Shown here piece after piece: positions 54,790-62,845 of a stretch of 64,000 bases of DNA. This stretch comes from Bdellovibrio svalbardensis (GTDB lineage: Bacteria; Bdellovibrionota; Bdellovibrionia; Bdellovibrionales; Bdellovibrionaceae), in contig NZ_JANRMI010000001.1 in NCBI RefSeq assembly GCF_029531655.1, positions 1,099,354-1,163,353 of the forward strand, written 5' to 3'. Numbering within the stretch: position 1 is the first letter of the stretch; each line of letters starts with the position of its first letter. Both the position numbers and the translations under genes were made by a program. A model generated the notes under the pieces. The model was not told the DNA's origin, made no database searches, and saw nothing but the letters and a program-made list of their open reading frames with translations.

Positions 54790-54999
54790 TTTGGATCTCC
54801 TTTTGTTTAGTGCTGTCTTGAGTAGGCTTGAAAAAGGAGGGAATCAATACGAACTGGCGGGGAGCCAATAATAGTTGGACAGAAGGCCTTTTGTTTAGGG
54901 TGATCTAAGGACAAAGCGGAATCTGTCTGAGAGGGGAGGTCTGGTTTCTTCGTCACAGAGGCTAGGATTATCTTTGCAAATCCGCAATGTCATTGGATA

Positions 55000-56007
55000 A
55001 TGGAAGTGATGGTGATGTTGTTTACTTTTCTTCTATCGTTAAATGTCCTGGCTGGTGAGCCAGATAATTTTTCAGCTCGGCACGAGGGCAAGGCCCCCGT
55101 CGTCAATGCAGAGATCAATAAAGTCGTAAATATGGTTTTGGATTATGCGCTGGAGGATTTTTCATCAGCGGCGAAGCCATCTTGTGATCGCGAAAAGTTT
55201 TTAAAATTTATTGAAGACGATCTGGATCGCAATCTTCCAAGAATTTACCGGGCTATGGAAGTGAATGTTCCGATAGCGGGACCTCGGAATCATGAAGACG
55301 TTCCATATCGTGCAGGAAAGCCTTATACACGGCTTTACTTTTCACCATCCTACAAAGTGAAAGTAAAAGATCGTGAATTCTATGTTGGCCTGGATAAGAT
55401 TGATCACTTTTTTTCTCATGGATCACTTTATTGGGATATTGTGGGAAAGGATGCGCAGTTACCGGCAGCTAAAGTGAAGAAGGCGTTGGAAGTTGGAGTC
55501 ATGCAAGAACAAGCCACTTGGGGGCTGCAAAAGACCCAAGTGAAGTCTTATGCAGATCTTTGTGCCAACTATCAGGGGCTTCATTTCTGGCGAGATCTTT
55601 TTGATGGAAAGCCGCCGATTGTCGCTTGTAAGAACGGTCGCTTCGTCAAGAACCGCCAATTTGATATGGCAGACTACTTTGTTCCGACGATGGATGAAAC
55701 GATCAACTGCAATAGTTATGCTTCTGAGGAAGTATTTAAAGCAATTAGTGATGTGACAAATAAGTGGGGCATGAAGTGTCCCGCCGTGGACAATGTCTGT
55801 GATGAATTTAAGAAGCAATACAAAGATTTTGCCCCCTTGCTGATGCATCCACTTTGTCTTGGTACGGGGACTTCGCAAATCGAAAAGGCTTCACCCATGA
55901 CAACGAAAGACGTCATGGATACGGCTCAGGCGGCGATGTCCGGTGGCGTGGGTTTTCTGTTTTTTAAATATTTCGGTAAAGGCAAGTACACGGGGGGAGT
56001 GAAGTGA
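55000..56007 (+). CDS. Secreted protein of unknown function, His-motif KIDHFFSHG
   Basis: 335 residues from the ATG at 55000; the ATGs at 55009 and 55015 are equally plausible starts for the signal peptide (MLFTFLLSLNVLAG). The central segment FYVGLDKIDHFFSHGSLYW is striking for its acidic/His pattern and could be an active or metal site. Eight to ten cysteines occur, many in the C-terminal third (CNSYAS, MKCPAVDNVCDEF, HPLCLG). It is translationally coupled to the next gene (stop and start share one base). Not recognised. Confidence 0.65.
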   Translation: MEVMVMLFTFLLSLNVLAGEPDNFSARHEGKAPVVNAEINKVVNMVLDYALEDFSSAAKPSCDREKFLKFIEDDLDRNLPRIYRAMEVNVPIAGPRNHEDVPYRAGKPYTRLYFSPSYKVKVKDREFYVGLDKIDHFFSHGSLYWDIVGKDAQLPAAKVKKALEVGVMQEQATWGLQKTQVKSYADLCANYQGLHFWRDLFDGKPPIVACKNGRFVKNRQFDMADYFVPTMDETINCNSYASEEVFKAISDVTNKWGMKCPAVDNVCDEFKKQYKDFAPLLMHPLCLGTGTSQIEKASPMTTKDVMDTAQAAMSGGVGFLFFKYFGKGKYTGGVK

Positions 56008-56393
56008 TGATTTCTTTTTTGATGTCCTTCGCTATAGCCTTTGCAGGATCAGTTCCTTCATTGGATGAAGCTCAGAAAACCTGGAAGAGCTTTCGCGCCT
56101 GTGCCGCGAAAAAATCAGAGCCTAAGCTGCTCGCCTGCGCGGATGAGTATTTGTCTTCTAAGCTGGTCTCTTCAGAAAAATCGAAGTTAATAGAATTCTT
56201 AGATCAGGGAATTCCCTTTTCTTCTTTGAGTGACTGCACTGAGGCGTCACCAGTCCTTCCAGCTCGCCGCAATCCTCAAGAGTCTTTTTATTGCATGCAC
56301 CTTGCAGGACTTAAGAAAGAAGCTCATGGCTATGTGGGTTTTGTGAAGGAAGGCGAAGTCACCAAAATTCAATTAATCAAATTTAAGCTCTAG
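56007..56393 (+). CDS. Small secreted protein coupled to 55000
   Basis: 128 residues. The ATG at 56007 shares a base with the upstream stop (TGATGA); a GTG one codon earlier is also possible. A signal peptide (MISFLMSFAIAFAGSVPS) leads to a helical mature part with cysteines at FRACAAK, LLACADE, SDCTEA and FYCMHL. No family is recognised. The tight coupling suggests that it works with the protein encoded at 55000. Confidence 0.65.
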   Translation: MISFLMSFAIAFAGSVPSLDEAQKTWKSFRACAAKKSEPKLLACADEYLSSKLVSSEKSKLIEFLDQGIPFSSLSDCTEASPVLPARRNPQESFYCMHLAGLKKEAHGYVGFVKEGEVTKIQLIKFKL

Positions 56394-56412
56394 CTTCGCC
56401 TTCAAAGAGGTC

Positions 56413-56934
56413 TTATCTGCGAGTTGCAGTTTTTGAAGAACCAAAGACCAGGTACTGGACTCTGACCAACCAGCCGTTAAAGTCAATTACGACACCCAGT
56501 TTGCTGAAATCAAAAGCGGCCGCCCTACTTTGGCTGACATATTCATAGACGCGCCCATCAATAGAGATATTAAACCAAACTTTTCCACTGCCAGCTATGT
56601 CTGCAATATCCACAACGGCATCCAGGGAGTTGTAAACGGATCCACCTGTGTCATTAATCTGTCTTACAAGGACCTCAGCGTTTCTTTGCACAACAGAGGA
56701 TCCATTGGACACGAAAACTGTAACAGAGACTTTGTGGTTGGATAAACTGTCGCTCAGGCAACGAACACTGGATGGGATATTCAGGATTTCCAGAGAACCG
56801 CGATCGTTGATTCGAGCAAATTCCGGAGCAACAACAGAGATTCCTCGCGAGCAACTGGTGCTTGCTGCGGAAGCCACATTGGTCGCAAATAAAGACAACA
56901 TAACAGTAACGTACGAGATAAGACTAATTTTCAT
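56413..56934 (-). CDS. Secreted protein of unknown function
   Basis: 173 residues with a GGGGATC site and a signal peptide ending VASAAS. The mature protein is beta-rich by pattern and resembles an immunoglobulin-like or pilin-accessory layout (VSVTVFVSNGSSVV, GKVWFNISIDGRVYEY), but I can name no family. Two cysteines (TSCSRG, VRCLSD) may pair. It converges with the gene at 56007. Confidence 0.62.
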   Translation of the reverse strand: MKISLISYVTVMLSLFATNVASAASTSCSRGISVVAPEFARINDRGSLEILNIPSSVRCLSDSLSNHKVSVTVFVSNGSSVVQRNAEVLVRQINDTGGSVYNSLDAVVDIADIAGSGKVWFNISIDGRVYEYVSQSRAAAFDFSKLGVVIDFNGWLVRVQYLVFGSSKTATRR

Positions 56935-57530
56935 TGATCCCCCAATATATCTGAGTATCAGAGCAAGCCCGATGCCATAGCTGTGAAGTTGTTCTGCATC
57001 GTTTCAGGTTGAAGCAATTTGACAGCTAAAACGATTAAGGTCATCGGACAGGGAGAGTAAGTTGTTATCAAAAAAAATCGAAGTGATGCGCGAATTAAAA
57101 CTATCCTGTCTAAAAGTTCCTAACTTGAAGTTGCAGAACTTTCTAACTTCGCTGAATCACGATGCTAAACTGTTTTTTGTCTAAATGTTTTCCGCGACCA
57201 TAAAATCAACGTGCAGAAAGCGGGGCGTTTCCCTTTCGTCGAGCCACAAAGAATTCAAATTTATTGCTGCCAAAATTGCCGAGGAAGTTGGACTCCACTT
57301 AGAACATTAGTACGGATTTCAGAGCGCTCTCAGCAGGAAGAAGTTTTCAAACGCGCTTCAATTCAGAATGAAGAGCCCCTAGATAGTCATTGCCACCACC
57401 AGAATGAACAGTTTCAATGAATCCAGCTGTAAACAATTACAAATATATAAACATTGTTATTTTTTAACTCTGATTTTTAGTTAAGAACCTGTAAAAGATC
57501 GATGTTGTTCAACATGTAGAGGGATTGCTT
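56935..57530. other. Intergenic region, 596 bases, with a possible decayed frame
   Basis: There is no convincing gene. A frame at 57185-57310 encodes SHKEFKFIAAKIAEEVGLHL, reminiscent of the N-terminal helices of CheR-type methyltransferases. After an in-frame TAG it continues with YGFQSALSRKKFSNALQF to 57382. This may be a gene remnant. A CGAGCCACA half-site at 57240 matches the arms of the palindromes elsewhere. A 69-codon frame in another phase is not supported. Confidence 0.25.
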
Positions 57531-58694
57531 GTGGGATATAAAATTGCGGTCGTGAAAACCTTGGTACTCTTTTTCTGTGTAGTAATCTGCTCGGAGGAAG
57601 CCTTCTCACAAAAAATGGTATTGGATTTGCGACTTGATGGTCGCGGGACTGATTACAATTCTGCAGCAGAGGCCGATGGCAGACGAGATTACTATAAGTT
57701 TTATTTGCAGACCGCGCGTCTCAATCTTTCAGACACTCTTTTTGAAGATATCTCATACCGAGTTCGTTGGAGGCTCTCGGGAAGAAACCAAGGTAATGTT
57801 ACGAAGCGTGACTCTACCAACCTTGGCTTGGACCTCGCTTATGTCACCGTAAAGACGGCGCCGGCATTCACTGTCACCGTCGGCAAATTCTTAAGTGAAG
57901 TGGGTGGTTATGAAGGTGCGCTTTCAGGGCCAGAGATTTACTTTCTGTCTGAAGCCAACGGAGGAACTTCCTATCTTAACAATGGAGTCCATCTTACTGG
58001 CGCAGATGTGAACGTGTACTACACCGGTGCAAAATTAACTTGGTTGCCGCCCAACCAATATTTGGCCTTTCACATTGCCAATAATAATACCGCCGTCGGA
58101 CGAAATGAGTCCTTCGCTGTCGATGCCGGAGATTCTTTGGATAATGGGACCTTTGATCAAGACCGCAGTATCGTTGGTCTCGTTTACAACAATTCGGCAT
58201 TGTTGGGCCCGGCCGTACAAACTCTGATGTCCGTGCACTACTCAAATCCCGGTCAAGGAACCAATGAAGCATTATATCTGGCGTTGGGTGGTCAATTCAC
58301 CTTTGATCAATGGATGATTCAAGCGGACCTTTTGCAGGATCGATTTAAATCTAAAAATTTAACTGCTGTGTACGATGACAGTATTTCATCTCTTGTCCTA
58401 GGTCTGCAGTACAAGCTGCAAGAGACCACGACTTTGCAGTTGCGCCTGTATGAATCACAAGAGGTGCTTGGTGGCAGTCCTGATGCAACTAACAGATATC
58501 ACGATGCGGGCCTTATCTGGGAACACTACAGAATCAACAACAACAAGGTTCGCTATCATTTTGCCTATTTCTATCGTGCGATGGATTCGGATATTTCTGG
58601 TAGCTCCCAGCGCACCGAGCAGGATATAATTGTAGGTGTTCGCATTATGACCGACATCTTCAGGGCATTTGAGAAGAAACCGGAGACCTTATGA
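57531..58694 (+). CDS. Outer-membrane porin-like beta-barrel protein
   Basis: 387 residues from the GTG at 57531, which has an AGAGGGA site at proper distance (a TTG at 57525 is nearer). A signal peptide ends EAFSQ. The remainder alternates polar and hydrophobic residues in about 14-16 strand-like segments, starting KMVLDLRLDGRGTDYN and containing VTVGKFLSEVGGYEG and FDQWMIQADLLQDRF, typical of trimeric-porin or OprP/OprO-like barrels. It overlaps the solute-binding gene by an ATGA. An outer-membrane channel feeding a periplasmic binding protein makes functional sense. Confidence 0.75.
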   Translation: MGYKIAVVKTLVLFFCVVICSEEAFSQKMVLDLRLDGRGTDYNSAAEADGRRDYYKFYLQTARLNLSDTLFEDISYRVRWRLSGRNQGNVTKRDSTNLGLDLAYVTVKTAPAFTVTVGKFLSEVGGYEGALSGPEIYFLSEANGGTSYLNNGVHLTGADVNVYYTGAKLTWLPPNQYLAFHIANNNTAVGRNESFAVDAGDSLDNGTFDQDRSIVGLVYNNSALLGPAVQTLMSVHYSNPGQGTNEALYLALGGQFTFDQWMIQADLLQDRFKSKNLTAVYDDSISSLVLGLQYKLQETTTLQLRLYESQEVLGGSPDATNRYHDAGLIWEHYRINNNKVRYHFAYFYRAMDSDISGSSQRTEQDIIVGVRIMTDIFRAFEKKPETL

Positions 58695-59425
58695 AAATTG
58701 TCCTGGTGCTAATAAGCTTAATCTCGTTGCAAACTCTGGCTGCGGAAAAAAAGAAGCTGGTGACCGTGATTGGTTCCAACATGGCCGCTCCTTTCCTATT
58801 GGATGCACCCAACAAGGAAAGTAATCCTCAAGGTCTGACCACAGACTATCTCAAAGAACTTGCGAATATTTTGGGTGAGAGTTTTGAGATCCGGGTTTTG
58901 CCAAAGTTTAGAATTCGTGAGCAATTTGAAAAAGATGAAATTGATCTGAATTGCTACACCACTAAAGAGTGGGCCGGAGAGGGGAATGACAAGTTCAAAT
59001 GGTCGGTTCCACTTTTCGTTATTATTGATCAGCTTGCATCGTCGAATGGACCGGTAAAAAGTATTCAAGATCTTCATGGCGCTACAGTGGGCACCGTTCT
59101 CCGCTATCGATATCCTGGTATCTTCGAGGATAGCATCAAGAAAGGCGATATCTTCAGGGATGAGGTCAAGTCAGAAGAAGCTCTGCTGAATATGCTTTCA
59201 AAAAAGCGCATCAACTATGGAGTCATCGGCCATGTTCAGTTGCGCTACTATCTTAAGAATCACCCAAACTCGAAAATTCATTCTTCCGCGTTGGTCCTTT
59301 CAGAGAATGTGATTCGCTGCTGGGTTCGCAAAGGTTCAACTTTAAGTGTTGAACGTCTAAATGCTGCCATTGAGCAAATGAAAAACTCAGGTCGTCTTGA
59401 GGAGATCTTTTCTCGTTATCGATAG
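58691..59425 (+). CDS. Periplasmic solute-binding protein, family 3 (Cys-pair type, copy 2)
   Basis: 244 residues with a signal peptide (MKIVLVLISLISLQTLA). It is the paralogue of the protein at 50732, sharing VLPKFRIRE, LNCYTTKEWAG, SSNGPVKS, VGTVLRY, HPNSKIH and IRCWVRKGS. Translation is coupled to the porin by ATGA. As with the other three solute-binding proteins, no permease or ATPase gene is present. The conserved cysteines (NCYTT and RCWVR) are unusual for this family and may form a disulfide between lobes. Confidence 0.8.
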   Translation: MKIVLVLISLISLQTLAAEKKKLVTVIGSNMAAPFLLDAPNKESNPQGLTTDYLKELANILGESFEIRVLPKFRIREQFEKDEIDLNCYTTKEWAGEGNDKFKWSVPLFVIIDQLASSNGPVKSIQDLHGATVGTVLRYRYPGIFEDSIKKGDIFRDEVKSEEALLNMLSKKRINYGVIGHVQLRYYLKNHPNSKIHSSALVLSENVIRCWVRKGSTLSVERLNAAIEQMKNSGRLEEIFSRYR

Positions 59426-59843
59426 ACTTAATAAGGACTCTCGCCCAATTTTAGGTCCACCAAATTACTGCAGAACTCTCTGCTTGAACTATCCTGCCAA
59501 AAGTCTGTATTGAACAGGTCTTTGATCTGTCTTTAATAAGCTTTGTTAAAGCATTATCAAAATATACTCATAAACACGCCTGACGTCTCGTCACCTCCAT
59601 AGCTAATATTCCGATCAATTCTCATAAGAAATACTCACTTTTCAAAAAGGGGGACTTCAAGGACGACATGATATGAACAACAGATTGTTCACTGTTTAGA
59701 TAAACAGAATAGGTCATTTGCAAATTAAGCACCGACTCGGATGTCGGTACCTGGGCTGGCGAATGTAGGTATTCGCAAAGCTATAAAACAACTCAAGGAG
59801 GGAAATTGAAAATGAAAAATAAATATTAACGGAGGAATTTAAA
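59426..59843 (+). promoter_or_regulatory. Flagellin upstream region with two stem-loops
   Basis: 418 bases before flagellin. I find no unambiguous sigma-28 promoter. Two adjacent hairpins of the same shape lie at 59731-59748 (ACCGAC/GTCGGT, 6-base loop) and 59759-59776 (GCGAAT/ATTCGC, 6-base loop). They precede a five-codon leader frame at 59812 and the flagellin ribosome site. Such stems may stabilise the message or regulate translation. Confidence 0.5.
59812..59829 (+). CDS. Five-codon leader peptide (MKNKY) before flagellin
   Basis: ATG to TAA with its own strong AAGGAGGG site, ending 14 bases before the flagellin ATG and immediately followed by a second GGAGG. It is too short to be a stable protein. 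Its position and two consecutive strong ribosome sites suggest a regulatory or mRNA-protecting leader. Whether it is translated is inference. Confidence 0.45.
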   Translation: MKNKY

Positions 59844-60677
59844 ATGGGAATGAGAGTATCAACAAACGTATCGGCATTGAACGCGCAAAGAAACTTGGTT
59901 GGTTCCCAAAGAGCCATCAATGACTCAATGGCGAAATTGTCTTCGGGAAGCCGAATCAACAAGGCAGCAGATGATGCTGCTGGGTTGGCAATTTCTGAAA
60001 GCTTCAAGGCGCAGATTAGGTCCGCATCAATGGCGCAGAGAAATGCGAACGATGGTATTTCGATGGTTCAAACTGCAGAGGGTGGACTGAATGAAATCGG
60101 TAACATCGTTGTTCGTTTGAGAGAGCTGGCTATCCAAGGTGCCTCTGACACTGTTAGCGGGACAGAGCGTGGAATGTTGAACAAAGAGGTCACTCAGCTG
60201 AAGTCTGAGGTCCAGCGTATTGCTAGTGTGACGACGTGGGGAACGACTAAGTTGCTTGATGGTTCAACGCCGGATTTTGACTTTCAGGTGGGGATTCGCA
60301 ACAACGCAGAAGAAGATCGTATCACTTTCAAAGCTAGTGAAAATATGGGGACGTTGGATGCACTTGGAATCACAGGCATCGATTTTTCCTCGAAGGAAGG
60401 ATCGCAAGAGGCTTTGAAAATGCTCGATGATGCGCAAACTCATGTAAGTGGAACACGCGCAAATTTGGGAGCTCTTCAAAACAGATTAACATCGACAGTG
60501 GATAACTTAGGTGTTGCTGTTGAGAATATGTCTGCGGCGCACAGCCGTATTCGTGATACAGATGTTGCTCAGGCATCTTCTGAGATGACCCGCAATAATA
60601 TCTTGCTTCAAGCTGGCACATCCACTTTGGCGCAGGCGAACCAAAGCACGCAGTTGGCTCTGAAGTTGATCGGTTAG
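59844..60677 (+). CDS. fliC: Flagellin
   Basis: 277 residues, about the size of Bdellovibrio flagellins, exported by the flagellar type III apparatus to form the filament. The N-terminal D0/D1 region (RVSTNVSALNAQRNLVGSQR, LSSGSRINKAADDAAGLAIS) and the C-terminal D1/D0 region (ENMSAAHSRIRDTDVAQASS, LAQANQSTQLALKLIG) are both complete. The variable middle is very short. There is no signal peptide, as expected. It has its own GGAGG site and terminator, so it appears monocistronic. Bdellovibrio carry several flagellin paralogues; which one this is cannot be said. Confidence 0.93.
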   Translation: MGMRVSTNVSALNAQRNLVGSQRAINDSMAKLSSGSRINKAADDAAGLAISESFKAQIRSASMAQRNANDGISMVQTAEGGLNEIGNIVVRLRELAIQGASDTVSGTERGMLNKEVTQLKSEVQRIASVTTWGTTKLLDGSTPDFDFQVGIRNNAEEDRITFKASENMGTLDALGITGIDFSSKEGSQEALKMLDDAQTHVSGTRANLGALQNRLTSTVDNLGVAVENMSAAHSRIRDTDVAQASSEMTRNNILLQAGTSTLAQANQSTQLALKLIG

Positions 60678-60706
60678 ATTTAATTTTGTCTTTCTGTAAG
60701 TAAGAC

Positions 60707-60745
60707 AAGGACCCCGGTGAGGATGCTCGCGGGGGTCCTTCTCAT
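60707..60745 (+). terminator. Flagellin terminator
   Basis: AAGGACCCC and GGGGTCCTT form a stable hairpin starting about 30 bases after the flagellin stop. It also separates it from the convergent HE-protein gene. Confidence 0.8.
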
Positions 60746-60770
60746 GATCCCTGAAGACGCTCACGTTTCG

Positions 60771-61526
60771 TTATAAGCACACTTTTTCAGGATTTGCCCC
60801 AAGTGATACTAAAAAATCCAAAGTGGACAAATTAATAAAGAACTTATCGTCAAAAGTATAAGCTGATCTCTTTAGATTCTGATAGGCCGTTTGCCCTTTC
60901 CAGCAATAGTCGACATTCCACCCTGCTTCAATCGCTTTTTTAATAAACGGCTGGCATCCTTTAACAGCTGCTGAATGAATAAGGTGATTCAGGTGTTTCG
61001 CATTTTTCAAAGAATATATGTCGAATCTATCAATCTGCAGATATGAGCACGTTTCGACCAGGTCATAAATAGTCGAAAGATCCTGAGTGCTTTGCAGAAG
61101 CTTTATCATTAGAGCCCCAGATAGCTTGTAGTCTTGATCTGGATAGCCAACAATTGGAAGCATCTCGTGCAGAACAAGTTGGGCTTTTTGCTCGTCAGAA
61201 AACTTGTTCCAATATTTCTGAGAAATTGTGATTTTCGGAGGCGAAAACGAAGGGTTGTTAATCGCACTCAGGTCTTTACCGTTTAAAGAGACAGAGGGAC
61301 TTGAGACAACATCCAGGTTCCATCTTTGATTTTTTAGCTTTTGAAGTTGAACTCGTTCAGTATCAGACAGTGGTTTGGATTCTAGCTCACGGAATGTGCT
61401 ATCGGCAACGCGCAAGAAATCAGCCACGAAGCCATCACCACCGTTTGTTTCAGTTCCGCTATTTAAGGCAAACGAAGTGTGAGGAAGTATGAGCCAGAAA
61501 AGTAAGGCTAAGATTTCTTTTTTCAT
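60771..61526 (-). CDS. Secreted HE-motif protein (copy C)
   Basis: 251 residues with a signal peptide ending HTSFA. Shared features with copies A and B are ETNGGD, LSAINNPSFSPP and QLVLHEMLPIVGYPDQDY, with His120, Glu121, Pro124, Gly127, Asp130 and Tyr133 in identical spacing. The C-terminal half has the ankyrin-like helices and cysteines (VETCSY, KGCQPF, VDYCWK, EKVCL). It overlaps its regulator gene by four bases (ATGA), as copy B does. There is no KH-domain gene after it, unlike the two tandem copies. Confidence 0.7.
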   Translation of the reverse strand: MKKEILALLFWLILPHTSFALNSGTETNGGDGFVADFLRVADSTFRELESKPLSDTERVQLQKLKNQRWNLDVVSSPSVSLNGKDLSAINNPSFSPPKITISQKYWNKFSDEQKAQLVLHEMLPIVGYPDQDYKLSGALMIKLLQSTQDLSTIYDLVETCSYLQIDRFDIYSLKNAKHLNHLIHSAAVKGCQPFIKKAIEAGWNVDYCWKGQTAYQNLKRSAYTFDDKFFINLSTLDFLVSLGANPEKVCL

Positions 61527-62278
61527 AGTACCACCGGGTAAAGGGCTAAACTTAAATTGTAGAGCTGATCTCGTTTGGATCGCTTTTCTGAAAGGCTGTT
61601 AATTCGAAGCCGGGCATTTTTCAGAATTAACTTAATTGCTGCCAGGTCCTTCCTTGAAATGGGAATCGTTAGAGTGCTGTGATCTCTAAGTTCAAATGGA
61701 ATGTCATCAATGGCATCTATTGCTTTTTTAAGGAATTCCTTCTGCAGACGTTTTCTTTTGTCGCTGGTAAAACCAATGGGAACAGTTGAAAAGGATTTGT
61801 ATAGTACATCGTACTGGCCGTTTTTAATACGGACGGCCCCTAAGTCGATGAGCTGATTAATGGCCTCATTAGTTCGACTTAAGGAAACACCGAGAGCTTC
61901 AGCAAGGGCAGATGTCTGCTCCACACTTTGGAACTGTTTCAAGTTCAAGGCTTCCATCGTATGGATATGCAAAATGTCAAAGTACTTCTCAAACTCGTGG
62001 TTGAAGAAAGTATTCATCTCCATTTTTTTTGATTTTTTTGATGAAGCATTCCGGGAATTCAATTCCATAAGAATTTCATTTTGAATGACTTGGCTGGCAT
62101 TTAGATTTTTTAGCAGAATAAGGGCTGTCGACGGTGTTGCATTTCTTTTGTTGTTCATAATGCGCAAGAGCGCACCGGCGTCGATGTTGAGACTTTTGGC
62201 GAAGGCCCTAAGACTGTATCTTATATTTCTGTTTTTTCGTTTTTCGAATTCGTTCGTCAGGAATTCCGCTAAATTCAT
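61523..62278 (-). CDS. TIGR02147/DUF4423-type regulator (copy C)
   Basis: 251 residues. The start at 62278 (MNLAEFLTNEFEKRK) matches the beginning of copies A and B; a longer frame from 62323 is less likely. The helix-turn-helix is YSLRAFAKSLNIDAGALLR. The family signatures PFELRDHSTLTIPI and YNLSLALYPV are present. It is paired with the secreted HE protein by ATGA overlap. A TGTTGCT-N12-AGCAACA palindrome lies 111 bases upstream. Confidence 0.78.
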   Translation of the reverse strand: MNLAEFLTNEFEKRKNRNIRYSLRAFAKSLNIDAGALLRIMNNKRNATPSTALILLKNLNASQVIQNEILMELNSRNASSKKSKKMEMNTFFNHEFEKYFDILHIHTMEALNLKQFQSVEQTSALAEALGVSLSRTNEAINQLIDLGAVRIKNGQYDVLYKSFSTVPIGFTSDKRKRLQKEFLKKAIDAIDDIPFELRDHSTLTIPISRKDLAAIKLILKNARLRINSLSEKRSKRDQLYNLSLALYPVVL

Positions 62279-62388
62279 GTGTTTTTTCGCGTTCAGGAAG
62301 GTGTTGGTCAATTGTCGAAGCATCTTGTCTATCTAGGAACCAAAGAGGGTGGCAAGATATTTGTATTGGCAACACGATGTGCTGGCAA

Positions 62389-62414
62389 TGTTGCTTATTA
62401 ATTACAGAGCAACA
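62389..62414. promoter_or_regulatory. Inverted repeat TGTTGCT-N12-AGCAACA
   Basis: A perfect 7-base inverted repeat with a 12-base spacer upstream of regulator copy C. The AGCAACA arm equals the right arm of the site at 29383, and the sequence differs from TGTGGCT/AGCCACA by one base per arm. Confidence 0.5.
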
Positions 62415-62461
62415 GCGTAAATAAAGAACCTCTTTTGCTCTCATAATTAGCTCTTTTTTAA

Positions 62462-62828
62462 AGGTGGGAGGAAAATATACCCGAGTTAGCCATCATAAAA
62501 ACGCGAGGTCATGTAGGCTCAGGAGGTTGAAAGAGAGTTTCCGACGACAGTTATCGAAAACTCAGACACTGGATACAAGATGGTGGATTATGCGGCTTTG
62601 GTGTCGCCTTTGATTCAATCGACCAAAGACCTCTATGGAATTTGCAAGGCCAGTGAAATGCAAATGTCTGATTGGGCTTCAAAGATTGGGCGAAATACGC
62701 GAGGTATTGCATCTCTGAATTTTGAAAACAATCAGCTGAAAAAAACCATTGAAGCGATTAAAAAAGAAAATAATGAACTCAAGTTGCGCATGGATAAAAT
62801 TGAAAAAGCCCTCGCATCGAAACAGTGA
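62462..62828 (+). pseudogene. Decayed S74 chaperone-domain fragment of a fibre gene
   Basis: The last 82 codons (62580-62828) encode VDYAALVSPLIQSTKDL plus a coiled coil (ENNQLKKTIEAIKKENNELK), matching the end of the S74 fibre at 20372. Reading further upstream in the same frame, AQEVEREFPTTV follows. It is preceded, in another frame, by KTRGHVG. The two pieces match IGLIAQDVEKVFPEAV if about 8 bases are lost near 62516-62520. The catalytic SDxRxK start and the whole fibre are missing. The ATG at 62580 has no ribosome site, so this is a remnant rather than a gene. Expression as a small coiled-coil protein is not excluded. Confidence 0.65.
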
Positions 62829-62845
62829 TTTCGATGCGGTCTCTG

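Noticed and set aside
57211..57420. 69-codon plus-strand frame with CCQNC
   Set aside because: No ribosome site, and it overlaps a more protein-like but broken frame in another phase. Cysteines alone are not evidence.
59580..59640. Sigma-28 promoter for flagellin around TTCCGATCAATT
   Set aside because: The -10-like CCGAT lacks a TAAA-type -35 at the right distance, so I do not call it.
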